A stretch of 64,000 bases of DNA from UBA3222 sp002363035 (lineage in GTDB: Bacteria; Verrucomicrobiota; Verrucomicrobiia; Opitutales; UBA9783), in NCBI GenBank assembly GCA_946646575.1, contig CAMPCR010000001.1:18149-82148 (forward strand). Direction: 5' to 3'. This document shows positions 19,854-28,111 of the stretch, in pieces. The translations under genes were made by a program, and so were the position numbers. Every line of letters starts with the position of its first letter. Positions within the stretch are counted from its first letter, which is position 1. The notes under the pieces were generated by a model, which saw only the letters and a list, made by a program, of their open reading frames with translations, did no database searches and was not told the DNA's origin.

Positions 19854-21044
19854 TTATTTCAAAATTTCCGTGATACGACCGGCACCGATGGTACGACCGC
19901 CTTCGCGCATGGCGAAGCGTTGCCCTTTTTCCATCGCAATCGGTTTTCCGAGTTCAATCGTAATCCCGAGATTATCCCCCGGCATCACCATTTCAGTACC
20001 TTCCGGCAACTCGCAAACACCCGTGACATCGGCGGTTCCAAAGAAGAACTGTGGACGATAACCTTTAAAGAACGGCGTATGACGACCGCCTTCGTCCTTC
20101 GTTAAAACATAAATTTCGGCCCTTGCCTTCGTGTGCGGCGTAATCGAACCGGGCTTTGCCAGCACCTGACCGCGCTCCACATCCTTCTTTTCAATACCGC
20201 GCAACAAAACGCCAACATTATCGCCCGCCTGCCCCTGATCCAGCAACTTGCGGAACATTTCGACACCGGTACAGACCGTCTTGCGGGTTTCGCCCAAACC
20301 GACAATCTCGACTTCGTCGTTCACCTTGATAACACCGCGCTCGATACGACCCGTCACCACGGTACCGCGACCCGTAATACTGAAAACATCCTCGATGGAC
20401 ATTAAGAAAGGCTTATCCAAATCATGCTTCGGCTCCGGAATATCCTTATCCAGCGCCTCCAACAGCTTCGAAACAGACTCTACCCATTCCGGCTTCCCTT
20501 CCAAAGCCCCCAAGGCCGAACCGCGGATAACGGTAATATCATCGCCGGGATATTCGTACTTCTTCAACAGATCGCGAACTTCCACCTCGACCAAATCCAA
20601 CATCTCGGCATCGTCGACCAAATCGACTTTATTAAGGAACACAACGATATTGGGAACACCGACCTGGCGCGCCAACAGAATGTGCTCGCGCGTTTGCGGC
20701 ATCGGACCGTCGTAGGCACTGACCACCAAAATCGCGCCGTCCATTTGCGCGGCACCGGTAATCATGTTCTTAACAAAGTCCGCGTGTCCCGGACAATCTA
20801 CGTGCGCATAGTGACGATTCGGCGTCTCGTATTCGACGTGCGAAACCGCAATCGTCACAATCTTCGACGCATCGCGCACCGTACCGCCTTTCGCAATTTC
20901 CGCATAAGACTTTACCTGCGCCAAACCTTTGTCGGCCTGCACCTTCAGGAGCGCCGTCGTCAACGTTGTTTTACCGTGGTCCACGTGACCAATCGTTCCC
21001 ACGTTCACGTGGGGCTTCGTTCGAGTGAATGTTTCCTTCGCCAT
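19854..21044 (-). CDS. tuf: Translation elongation factor Tu
   Basis: GTPase delivering aminoacyl-tRNA to the ribosome. From the ATG at 21044 the 396-residue product begins MAKETFTRTKPHVNVGTIGH and has G1 GHVDHGKTTL, G3 DCPGHADFVKN, G4 NKVDLVDD and SALGALEG (G5), with domains II and III ending in RTIGAGRITEILK. An upstream in-frame start at 21125 would read through tRNA-Thr and is rejected. This is the only tuf in the window; the usual second site after fusA is empty. Confidence 0.98.
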   Translation of the reverse strand: MAKETFTRTKPHVNVGTIGHVDHGKTTLTTALLKVQADKGLAQVKSYAEIAKGGTVRDASKIVTIAVSHVEYETPNRHYAHVDCPGHADFVKNMITGAAQMDGAILVVSAYDGPMPQTREHILLARQVGVPNIVVFLNKVDLVDDAEMLDLVEVEVRDLLKKYEYPGDDITVIRGSALGALEGKPEWVESVSKLLEALDKDIPEPKHDLDKPFLMSIEDVFSITGRGTVVTGRIERGVIKVNDEVEIVGLGETRKTVCTGVEMFRKLLDQGQAGDNVGVLLRGIEKKDVERGQVLAKPGSITPHTKARAEIYVLTKDEGGRHTPFFKGYRPQFFFGTADVTGVCELPEGTEMVMPGDNLGITIELGKPIAMEKGQRFAMREGGRTIGAGRITEILK

Positions 21045-21080
21045 ATCAAAAATAAAGTTCCCGACGCACGCTTCCGACCA

Positions 21081-21156
21081 TGGAGCCCCCGAGCGGACTT
21101 GAACCGCCGACCTCGTCCTTACCAAGGACGCGCTCTGCCGACTGAGCTACAAGGGC
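21081..21156 (-). tRNA. tRNA-Thr (anticodon GGT)
   Basis: Cloverleaf on the minus strand: acceptor GCCCTTG/CGGGGGC (with two G-T pairs), D arm GCTC...GAGC, anticodon stem CGTCC/GGACG with loop TTGGTAA (anticodon GGT), T loop TTCAAGT, discriminator T and encoded CCA. It precedes tuf by 36 bases and is probably co-transcribed, recalling the thrT-tufB arrangement of enterics. Confidence 0.96.
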
Positions 21157-21429
21157 ACGTTCCGCCGCTTTCGGCTTTCACAAAAGCTATGCTTCCTCCA
21201 CTGTTGAGGCATTTAAAAAGACCGTCAAGCGTTTTTTTAAAGGGAACATTCACTTTTCTCGCATCCGCTTCCGTTTTAAAAATTCTTCGGGATTTATTTT
21301 TCCTCAAAAATACGCTCTATTCTTCCGACATTCCATGAACAACGGCTCTTAGCTAAAAGAAAATTCCGATTCCGCCTATGGCAGCACTCGAAACCTTGAC
21401 ATTTTCCGTAAAAGAAACACACTGAGCTC

Positions 21430-22359
21430 ATAGACGGGGTAAAGGCAAAGATCTTCGCATTCTTCCTGTCGGGCTTGCTTTTTTTCGAGGCGCAACCGAC
21501 AGCGGGTTCCCTCTGTGAAACCGTGCTGTCAAAATTTCGCAAAGCCGATTTGCGCGGTGTTCCGTCGGGGAAAGCATTGAAACACCTTCAAACAATCTCC
21601 GATCGCTACGAAGTAAAACTCCGCGAGCACCTTCAACGGCTGAAAATTTGTTTAATGCGGGATCTGTTGGCGTTTCTTGAACATGATGCGCTGTCGATCG
21701 ACGCAATCAAAGAAAAAATTCTCGCAAACGGATACGACAAGAATGTTTTTGATTACAAAGCGCGTCGCGATGTTTATTTTTGCATACATAATCTTACCCA
21801 TTGGTCGTTCGACGAAATTATGCGCGCACGGAACGGCGATAAAGAAGCGGATCCGCAAAGTGTGTCATATATTTCCGACGAAACGTTAAAAATTTTCACG
21901 GAAGCCGGCGATCTTTTTCCGACAATTCGCACGCGATTGCAATGCCGGCGATAGCGAGGCGGCAACCATCCTGCGCGGCGGCATTCACGACTGGTACGCC
22001 AACGAAAAATCGTCGCTGTTCGGTTTTCCCTTTGAACACGCAGGTCTCTGGCCGCCAATGCGTCAGGCGGCTGGTGGTCCATGGTGTTATACAGCATCGC
22101 CGTTCCGCTTTCGATGCAGTTCAGTTTGGAGCAAATGCAAGAATTTATCCGTTTTCGAACAGCGGAATTTAACGTCTGTATCGACAAAAATCTCGCGAGA
22201 AAAGATACGAAAGATTTGAAAGAAAACATCAAAAAACAATTCCGCGACAATTGCTTTGAATATATTTTTCGAGGGATTCACACTGCACATCCGTTTCCCG
22301 AAAAGAACGATTGGATCGATGCAATTTTACGGTACGCCGAAACCACCCGCCGTCCATAG
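21430..22359 (+). pseudogene. Decayed gene for a secreted alpha-helical protein of unknown function
   Basis: Three reading-frame segments together look like one protein. From about 21439 one frame encodes a basic start and hydrophobic core (KAKIFAFFLSGLLFFEAQPT), i.e. a signal peptide, then a helical stretch with CIHNLTHWSFDEIMRARNGD, stopping at 21954. A second frame continues with GDSEAATILRGGIHDWYANE and FGFPFEHAGLWPPMRQ, and a third, from about 22066 to 22359, gives WWSMVLYSIAVPLSMQFSLE and ends in TTRRP. At least two frameshifts are needed, and no ATG/GTG start precedes the signal peptide in frame (only a TTG at 21475 inside it). A TTGACA at 21396-21401 may be a surviving -35 box. I recognise no family. 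Sequencing error is the alternative explanation. Confidence 0.55.
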
Positions 22360-22408
22360 GATACCGGAACATCGGCGGCGGCGTGTTGTTTTGAAATCTT
22401 TCGAACAT

Positions 22409-22425
22409 TTGGCACAAAATCTGCT
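22409..22425 (+). promoter_or_regulatory. Possible sigma-54-type promoter before hpf
   Basis: TTGGCAC, five bases, CTGCT gives GG and GC dinucleotides exactly ten bases apart, as in the -24/-12 consensus. The predicted start of transcription would fall about two bases before the hpf ATG. One position (C for T at the -12 element) departs from consensus and no activator site was recognised, so chance is possible. Confidence 0.3.
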
Positions 22426-22437
22426 TCACATACAGGC

Positions 22438-22773
22438 ATGGATACCGCTTCCGTTATCATTACCGGCGTTCATTTAGAACTGACCGAAGCCATTAAGTCG
22501 ATTGTGCACGAAAAAATGAGCAAGCTTTTTCGTCACGAACCCGATATTATCCGCGTTCGCGTGGAACTCACGAAAGACGTCGACAAAAAAGATCAAAATG
22601 CCTTTGAAGCCAAGGGCACCATTGAGCTCCGCGGACCGAACTTCATCGTTTCGACGTTTTCGGACAATTTGTACAACGCCATCGACGATTTGGAGGACAA
22701 ACTTCTGCGAAAACTGCGGAACCGCGCACGTTTGATGAAGACCAAACGCAAAGAAGCGTGTATCAGTGGGTAA
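22438..22773 (+). CDS. hpf: Ribosome hibernation promoting factor (HPF/RaiA family)
   Basis: Binds the small ribosomal subunit in slow growth or stationary phase and inactivates ribosomes by promoting dimers. The 111 residues have the short HPF layout: SVIITGVHLELTEAIKSIVH, a central strand block DIIRVRVELTKDVDKKDQNA and FEAKGTIELRGPNFIVSTFS, ending in a basic helix (DDLEDKLLRKLRNRARLMKT). There is no C-terminal dimerisation domain, so it is the short rather than the long form. No good Shine-Dalgarno precedes the ATG. It stands alone between the decayed gene and the convergent beta-barrel gene. Confidence 0.9.
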   Translation: MDTASVIITGVHLELTEAIKSIVHEKMSKLFRHEPDIIRVRVELTKDVDKKDQNAFEAKGTIELRGPNFIVSTFSDNLYNAIDDLEDKLLRKLRNRARLMKTKRKEACISG

Positions 22774-22795
22774 AAACAGAATTTGGGCAGGATAA

Positions 22796-22826
22796 ATGAA
22801 AAGTGCGGGCACCTTTCGGCACCCGC
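22796..22826 (-). terminator. Rho-independent terminator of beta-barrel gene 1
   Basis: On the minus strand a nine-pair stem GCGGGTGCC/GGTGCCCGC (with two G-U pairs) closes a GAAA tetraloop and is followed by ACTTTTC. The wobble pairs only work on this strand, so it most likely serves the 22859 gene rather than hpf. Confidence 0.75.
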
Positions 22827-22858
22827 GCCTTGTATTGTAAGCCCGTAACGGGATGAAG

Positions 22859-23690
22859 TTAAAATTGATACATTATCCCAATCTCGGCGGCATGAACGAT
22901 ATTCTGTTTAATAGTGCTCTTTATCTCCGCACTCTGCGCATAACTTGGATCTTTCGTCCAGGACAAATCAAATTTTCCCGGGACGTACCTCAAACGGTAA
23001 CCAGCACTCAAAGACCAGTTGTCATTCGAATACCAGCCAACACCCGCAAACGCCTGACCCAAAAACCGCCACTCGGATTTTTTGTTAAAATAAAGCTCCG
23101 GAGCACCACGACCGCCGCTCATGTCACGACCTTTCAAATATCCCGGATGTTTTATGATTGACCGCGCAACGCCCGCACCAATACCTCCGTACAGGAATGC
23201 ACGCTCACCCGCATCGCGCCGGAACGTCACATTACAAGCGCAAAAATAATTTTCGCTCTTGCCCTTGTAGCACAATTTTTCAGGTACCCAACCGGCGTTA
23301 TCGATAGTGATATGCCCCATATGTCCTACCGGCAATGAAACATCATGTTCCGTTTCTGTCTTTCCCGTAAAATATCCCAACTCTAACCCGACAGAAACCC
23401 GTTCCTCGCAAAGCGATACGCCAACTTCGCCTGAACCCGACCATGCGCTCCCGAAATTTTTACTGCTGCCGACATTTTTTTCATCATCCACGGCAGGCAC
23501 CATGGTGGTATCATGCCCGACCCAATGATAATTGTATTTCGTTTTTCCGCCAAACAGCCACCCGCCGCGCAACGTCACATACGGATCCCAATCACGACCG
23601 TAGTCGCTCTCCGCTAAGTCCGTCGCTCTCAAACACCACACCCGACAGCATCCCGACGATGCCTGCCGTAAAGAAGAACTTATTTTTCAT
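22859..23690 (-). CDS. Outer-membrane beta-barrel protein, paralog 1 (5' end out of frame)
   Basis: Small OmpA/OmpW-like barrel of unknown specificity. The mature part has alternating strands and turns, including WDPYVTLRGGWLFGGKTKYN, VGLELGYFTGKTETE, AFLYGGIGAGVARS and WSLSAGYRLRYVPG, and ends in a terminal Phe (AEIGIMYQF), the outer-membrane sorting signal. It is clearly homologous to the gene at 58777-59547. The matching signal peptide (MKNKFFFTAGIVGMLSG) starts at the ATG at 23690 but is out of frame with the barrel by one base and stops after 32 codons; the barrel frame itself only has a GTG at 23641. So the gene is frameshifted here, or the sequence has an error. A terminator follows it. 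Confidence 0.75.
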
Positions 23691-23704
23691 AGCTTGATGG
23701 CTTC

Positions 23705-23751
23705 ATGATAGGTAGGTAGGTAGGGGGCAAGTGTTTTTTTTTGGGGGGGGG
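23705..23751 (-). promoter_or_regulatory. Promoter-proximal simple repeats of beta-barrel gene 1
   Basis: Upstream of the ATG at 23690 the plus strand shows (TAGG)4 at 23709-23724, T9 at 23734-23742 and G9 at 23743-23751. On the coding (minus) strand this is C9-A9, then TTGCCC (a -35-like box, 23730-23725), the tetranucleotide array, and TATCAT (a -10-like box, 23710-23705). The array thus forms the 14-base promoter spacer; one more unit would make it 18. This layout is typical of phase-variable promoters. Confidence 0.55.
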
Positions 23752-23954
23752 ATTGAGGAAATTAAAAAAAACTTAAAAAGACGGAAAAACTTCTTTTGAC
23801 CGCCTCCGAGAGAATGGCAAAGGTGCCTTTTATGAAAAAAAAATGGAAAAATGGCAGGAAATACTTACTTATTTAATCACTCCAATCCTTCAGGTGCTTA
23901 CTTAATCAGTTTTTACAAGAGTCGTCCTCCTTTCTCTCAACCGTTAATTTTCAT

Positions 23955-25133
23955 TCATTTCATGCATCCGCCTTGCAACCGCCTCCCAATACGGTCAAAA
24001 AAAACCGCGAACGCACCGTTACCGGCGACGTTGCAGGCGGTGATGATTGGGTCAAATAAAATGTAAATCGCGGTTATCAATGCCAGCATGTCGGGTGTTA
24101 AACCCAAATAATTCTGCAAAATCGGCAACATCACCAACACGCCGCCGCCGGGAACCGCCGCAACGGCGAATTTTGCAAGCACAAAGTGGAACGCGAACAG
24201 CAAATAAACGCCAAAACTCGGGAACGGCAATCCAAACGACCGCAGAACACTCAGGGCAAACATCGGGATAAAAAAACAATCTCCGACCAGGTGCACATTG
24301 ACCGTTGAAGGAATGATAATATCAGCATTGGCGGGATTGGAACAATTTTTTTCCGCCGCTTTCAGCGAGAGCGGCATGGCGGCGGCACTGGAAGCACTGC
24401 CGAAAGCCGTTGCAACGGCAGGAAAAACATTCCGTACGTACACCGACGCTTTTGACACGGAACCCTTCGCGAACAGAATGTATTGCAACAAAATCCAACT
24501 GCACGCCGACAAAACAAACGCGAGCAACACCGGCAGGTAAGAACCGCAGACGGACGACAAAACACCATCGTGTTGCATCTTAAACATCATGCCGACGATA
24601 AACAGCGGCATCAGCGGCAATAAAATTTTAAAAAAAACGTTTGTCACAACCGCCGCCGCACGTTCGCATATCATCGCCGCGGGTTGGGAAACGGGTCGCA
24701 AAAACAATCCCAAAATCAGACCACACACCAACGCGACATCATTGGAAAACAAAGGCGTTAAGCTAAAATGAAACGAAGCTTCCAAAACGGAAGTTGAACC
24801 CGAGAGTACCTCCGAATATCGACTGCCCTGTCCCGACAGAACTTTGGAAACGCCGTAACTCAGCATGGTATTTAAAAAGTTGGAGCAGCAGATGAGCGGA
24901 AAAATCGTCAGTACCACCCGAAACGCCCGATTGCCAAGGCGCGAAATTGAGCTGAACAGCAGCGAGAAAATCACAAACGGCAGGCAAAACACCAACCCTT
25001 CCTTAATGCATAAACTGACGGCATACAGGAAAGCTTTTACGGTCGTCGGGACAAAACGTCCGCACAACAACGGCAACAGCAATGCGCCGAAAAAGATCAG
25101 AAACGAGGCTTGGTTTTTATATTTGCGAAACAT
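23955..25133 (-). CDS. Dicarboxylate/amino acid:cation symporter (DAACS family)
   Basis: Inner-membrane sodium- or proton-coupled carrier of the GltP/DctA/SstT superfamily. The 392 residues form about eight hydrophobic segments; the family hallmarks are a Ser-rich loop (FGSASSAAAMPLSLKAAEKN), the VNVHLVGDCFFIPMFALSVL helix, the hairpin LAKFAVAAVPGGGVLVMLPI and the substrate-binding TM8 region LFDPIITACNVAGNGAFAVF. Residues in TM8 differ from DctA and GltP, so the substrate cannot be assigned. A TTGACA at 25308-25303 on the minus strand could be its -35 box. It is not in an operon with its neighbours. Confidence 0.85.
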   Translation of the reverse strand: MFRKYKNQASFLIFFGALLLPLLCGRFVPTTVKAFLYAVSLCIKEGLVFCLPFVIFSLLFSSISRLGNRAFRVVLTIFPLICCSNFLNTMLSYGVSKVLSGQGSRYSEVLSGSTSVLEASFHFSLTPLFSNDVALVCGLILGLFLRPVSQPAAMICERAAAVVTNVFFKILLPLMPLFIVGMMFKMQHDGVLSSVCGSYLPVLLAFVLSACSWILLQYILFAKGSVSKASVYVRNVFPAVATAFGSASSAAAMPLSLKAAEKNCSNPANADIIIPSTVNVHLVGDCFFIPMFALSVLRSFGLPFPSFGVYLLFAFHFVLAKFAVAAVPGGGVLVMLPILQNYLGLTPDMLALITAIYILFDPIITACNVAGNGAFAVFFDRIGRRLQGGCMK

Positions 25134-25483
25134 AAGGACAAAGGAAGAAATGGAGAAGCGAAAACGAATTACCGCTCCGCAGTCGACGTCGTAGTCGTAG
25201 TTGTTGTGTCAAAAGAGTACGTCGTCACATGATGCGACGCTAAATGCACAAAAGCACTCTCAAAACGAGACACGCCCTATGCTAAAAAATTTTTTTTGTA
25301 AGTGTCAAGATATAATTCGAACAGCAACCGTACCACAGCAGATAAAATTTAAACCTTTGTGTTAAAAATCACACGGAACAGAAACACTCAGAGAATATCC
25401 TGCGAACCTCCAGCCCCGTTGGACACTTCCGCCTTCTCTTCCGCGATGACTTTGTATCTTCAACAACCGCCTTCAAAAAAATC
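25134..25483 (-). other. Intergenic region upstream of the symporter
   Basis: No coding region recognised. On the minus strand it contains TTGACA at 25308-25303 followed by an A8-T6 tract and a weak -10 candidate, a plausible promoter for the symporter. A TATAAT on the plus strand (25311-25316) has no matching -35. Several GTCGT/GTAGT triplet-like repeats at about 25180-25205 are unexplained. Confidence 0.4.
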
Positions 25484-25571
25484 TGGCGGAGAGAGAGGGA
25501 TTCGAACCCCCGGTGGGTTGCCCCACACCTGATTTCGAGTCAGGCACAATCGACCACTCTGTCATCTCTCC
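25484..25571 (-). tRNA. tRNA-Ser (anticodon CGA)
   Basis: Class II tRNA on the minus strand with acceptor GGAGAGA/TCTCTCC, anticodon stem CCTGA/TCAGG around loop CTCGAAA (anticodon CGA, reading UCG), a long variable arm (GTGGGGCAACCCAC), T loop TTCGAAT, discriminator G and encoded CCA. Confidence 0.96.
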
Positions 25572-25651
25572 GCACCAATAGCTCCATTGGGTGCAATTAT
25601 CGGACATTCGGCAAGCTTAAACAACAGGATTTAATATGCAATACACAATTC

Positions 25652-25921
25652 TTAAGTCACCGCCTGCGCATCGTAAAACTTCAAAAAAACATCGACAAAC
25701 ACCCGATGACGGCGCGCTTTGTCCGGCACATCCGTATTCCATGCGGGGAACAGATTAAAACATGAAGTTTTCGGATTGTAATAGGCTCCGAAACAAGTTT
25801 TGCCTGCGCGGAAGCACTTCGATCGTACGCGCTTCGCCTGTCTCAAACATCCGTTGTTAATCCGAACGTGCACCCGCAAAACACCGAAAGTTCTCCCCAT
25901 CGGGGTTGAACATTCTTCCAA
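25652..25921 (-). CDS. Hypothetical small Cys/Arg-containing protein
   Basis: An 89-codon frame downstream of tpiA on the same strand, starting at a TTG and open back to the tpiA stop. The translation is basic with several cysteines and ends in a plausible natural tail (FNLFPAWNTDVPDKARRHRV followed by FVDVFLKFYDAQAVT). There is no ATG with a ribosome-binding site (an internal ATG lies at residue 8). I recognise no family. It might be a remnant of a longer gene or a chance frame. Confidence 0.3.
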   Translation of the reverse strand: MEECSTPMGRTFGVLRVHVRINNGCLRQAKRVRSKCFRAGKTCFGAYYNPKTSCFNLFPAWNTDVPDKARRHRVFVDVFLKFYDAQAVT

Positions 25922-25951
25922 AACGCTGTTTTCGGCGATGTATGGAAAATC

Positions 25952-26725
25952 TTAAATATCTTTCTCAATCCCGTCGGCAATATGCGCGATTTCAACAAAC
26001 GAATCGGCTTTCAGCGAAGCACCGCCGATCAAACCGCCATCGATGTGCGGTTGCGACAACAGCTGTTTCGCGTTGTCGACCTTTAAAGAACCGCCGTACA
26101 ACAAGCGAACCTTCTCGACAGAAGAAGCTTCAAAGCGTTTCGCCAGCCAATCGTGCATAAACGCATGCATCTCTTCCGCAATCTCCGGCGTCGCCGTTTC
26201 GCCCGTTCCGATCGCCCAAATCGGTTCGTAGGCAATCGTCGCCTGAGAAAGCTGTTCGTTCGTAACATCCTTTAAACCTTCTTCCAACTCGTGCGCAATC
26301 ACGTCAAAGGCGCGCTCTTCTTTGCGTTCGGCTAAGGTTTCGCCGACGCATAAGACTGGCTTCAAGCCCGTCGCCAACAACGCATGCAGTTTTTCGTTAA
26401 TAAAACCGTCGCTTTCGTGCAACAGCGTGCGGCGTTCGCTGTGACCGACGAGCACGTACGAAACAAACTCTTTTAACATTAACGGCGATACTTCGCCCGT
26501 GAATGCACCGCTGTCCTTCGGGTACACGTTTTGCGCTCCCAACGCAATTCCGACCGACGCATTGGCTTCAAACGCCGCCGCCAAACTCACCAATGACGGA
26601 CAAATCAGTAACTCGCTGCGCACCATCGGCGTCAATAAAGGCTTCAGGATTTCGAAAAACGCACGCGTTTCCGCGGTCGTCTTGTTCATCTTCCAATTTC
26701 CGGCAATTAAAAATCGTTTTTCCAT
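25952..26725 (-). CDS. tpiA: Triosephosphate isomerase
   Basis: Glycolytic enzyme interconverting dihydroxyacetone phosphate and glyceraldehyde 3-phosphate. The 257-residue TIM barrel has the substrate-binding GNWKMNKT lysine, the electrophilic His in VGHSERR, the catalytic Glu in AYEPIWAIGTG (loop 6 follows) and the phosphate-binding LLYGGSLKVDNA. All catalytic residues are present. It follows pgk by 32 bases in a glycolysis operon. Confidence 0.97.
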   Translation of the reverse strand: MEKRFLIAGNWKMNKTTAETRAFFEILKPLLTPMVRSELLICPSLVSLAAAFEANASVGIALGAQNVYPKDSGAFTGEVSPLMLKEFVSYVLVGHSERRTLLHESDGFINEKLHALLATGLKPVLCVGETLAERKEERAFDVIAHELEEGLKDVTNEQLSQATIAYEPIWAIGTGETATPEIAEEMHAFMHDWLAKRFEASSVEKVRLLYGGSLKVDNAKQLLSQPHIDGGLIGGASLKADSFVEIAHIADGIEKDI

Positions 26726-26757
26726 GTGTACTTTTTATATCGGCCGGATTGGAAAAT

Positions 26758-27954
26758 TTATCGCTTCAATGCTTCCAACCCCGGGAGCGGTTTCCCTTCC
26801 AACAGCTTTAAACTTGCGCCGCCTCCCGTACTGAGAAATGTAATATCCTCCGCGCAACCGCTCTGTTTCACCGCCTTCACGCAGTCGCCGCCGCCGACAA
26901 TGGTTGTGCCTTCGCACGCCGCCAACGCCTGCGCAATGCGAAAAGAACCTTCGGCGGAAGCTTGAATTTCAAAAATTCCCATCGGTCCGTTCCAAAAAAC
27001 CGTCTTTGCAGATCGAATACACGACGCGTAATCTTCGACGGTCTTCGACCCGATGTCCACACCCTGCCAACCGTCATCGATGTTGCCTTCAAAAATTTTC
27101 GTTGTTCCAAGGGTGCGCGCTTTCATATCAACGGCATCGGAAGCAACCACATCCGTCGGCAGATGCAAATCAACGCCGCGCACCTTCGCCTTTTCCAACA
27201 GCTCTTTCGCAAGTTCAACCTTGTCGGGTTCCGCCAAACTGTTGCCGATATTTTTCCCCTGCGCCAACGCAAATGTAAAACTCATGCCGCCGCCGATGAG
27301 AATTTGATCGGCTTTCTCCAAAAGTGCCTCAATCACGCCGATTTTATCGCTCACTTTCGCGCCGCCCAACACCACGCAAAAGGGATGTTGCGGAACATCG
27401 ATTTTTTCCTTCAGAAAATTTAACTCCTTTTCGACCAGAAATCCCGCCGCCTTTTGCGACACAAAGGGAACCATCCCCGCCGTCGACGCGTGCGCACGGT
27501 GCATTGTTCCGAACGCATCGTTGACATAAACATCCGCCAACGCCGCCAGTTGCTTGGAAAATGCTTCGTCATTCGCCTCTTCTTCGGGATGAAAACGCAG
27601 ATTTTCCAACAAAACAACGGAATTTTCCGCCATATCCGTCACCGCCTGTTCCGCATCTTTGCCGACGCAATCGTCCAGGAGCAAAACCGGCTGATTGAGG
27701 CGCGTCGCCAAAATACGCGCCACGGGCTGTAGCGAATACTGCATGTCGCGCTTCCCTTTCGGACGCCCCAAATGGCTCGCCAGAATGACCTTCGCACCCT
27801 GCTCCAACAGGTATTGTATCGTCGGCAACGCCGCCGCGATGCGCGTATCATCCGTCACGTTTCCGTTTTTATCCAACGGCACATTGAAATCCACACGCAC
27901 AAAAACACGCTTTTTTTCGACCGCCAATTCCCGAACCGACTTGATACCGTCCAT
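26758..27954 (-). CDS. pgk: Phosphoglycerate kinase
   Basis: Glycolytic enzyme making ATP from 1,3-bisphosphoglycerate. From the ATG at 27954 the protein is 398 residues, with the N-terminal RVDFNVPLDKNG and ASHLGRPKGKRDM substrate-binding motifs, GGAKVSDKIGVIEALLEKAD in the nucleotide domain and the C-terminal GGGDCVKAV and STGGGASLKLLEGKPLPG glycine-rich loops. An upstream start (27993) would add 13 unconserved residues. No Shine-Dalgarno precedes 27954. Confidence 0.97.
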   Translation of the reverse strand: MDGIKSVRELAVEKKRVFVRVDFNVPLDKNGNVTDDTRIAAALPTIQYLLEQGAKVILASHLGRPKGKRDMQYSLQPVARILATRLNQPVLLLDDCVGKDAEQAVTDMAENSVVLLENLRFHPEEEANDEAFSKQLAALADVYVNDAFGTMHRAHASTAGMVPFVSQKAAGFLVEKELNFLKEKIDVPQHPFCVVLGGAKVSDKIGVIEALLEKADQILIGGGMSFTFALAQGKNIGNSLAEPDKVELAKELLEKAKVRGVDLHLPTDVVASDAVDMKARTLGTTKIFEGNIDDGWQGVDIGSKTVEDYASCIRSAKTVFWNGPMGIFEIQASAEGSFRIAQALAACEGTTIVGGGDCVKAVKQSGCAEDITFLSTGGGASLKLLEGKPLPGLEALKR

Positions 27955-27960
27955 GATTTT

Positions 27961-27969
27961 ATGATAGCA
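27961..27969 (-). promoter_or_regulatory. Extended -10 promoter element of pgk, probably giving a leaderless mRNA
   Basis: The coding strand reads TGCTATCAT, an extended -10 (TGnTATnAT), ending six bases before the pgk ATG. With normal spacing transcription would begin at the A of the start codon itself, which would explain the absence of a ribosome-binding site. No -35 box with good spacing is seen. Confidence 0.4.
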
Positions 27970-28111
27970 AGCTTCGTTATTTTTAAAAAGCAAATTTCGC
28001 CGTTGGATTGAGATTTCGGAAAGTTTTTCATACCATCTCTAAACATCAAAACGAATACAAAAACTTATGTACATAAATAAACTATATTGTCTTACCGACC
28101 CCCGCCAAACC

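Noticed and set aside
19854..21125. tuf starting at 21125 (423 residues)
   Set aside because: The additional 27 codons translate the tRNA-Thr gene; EF-Tu begins at MAKETF, 21044.
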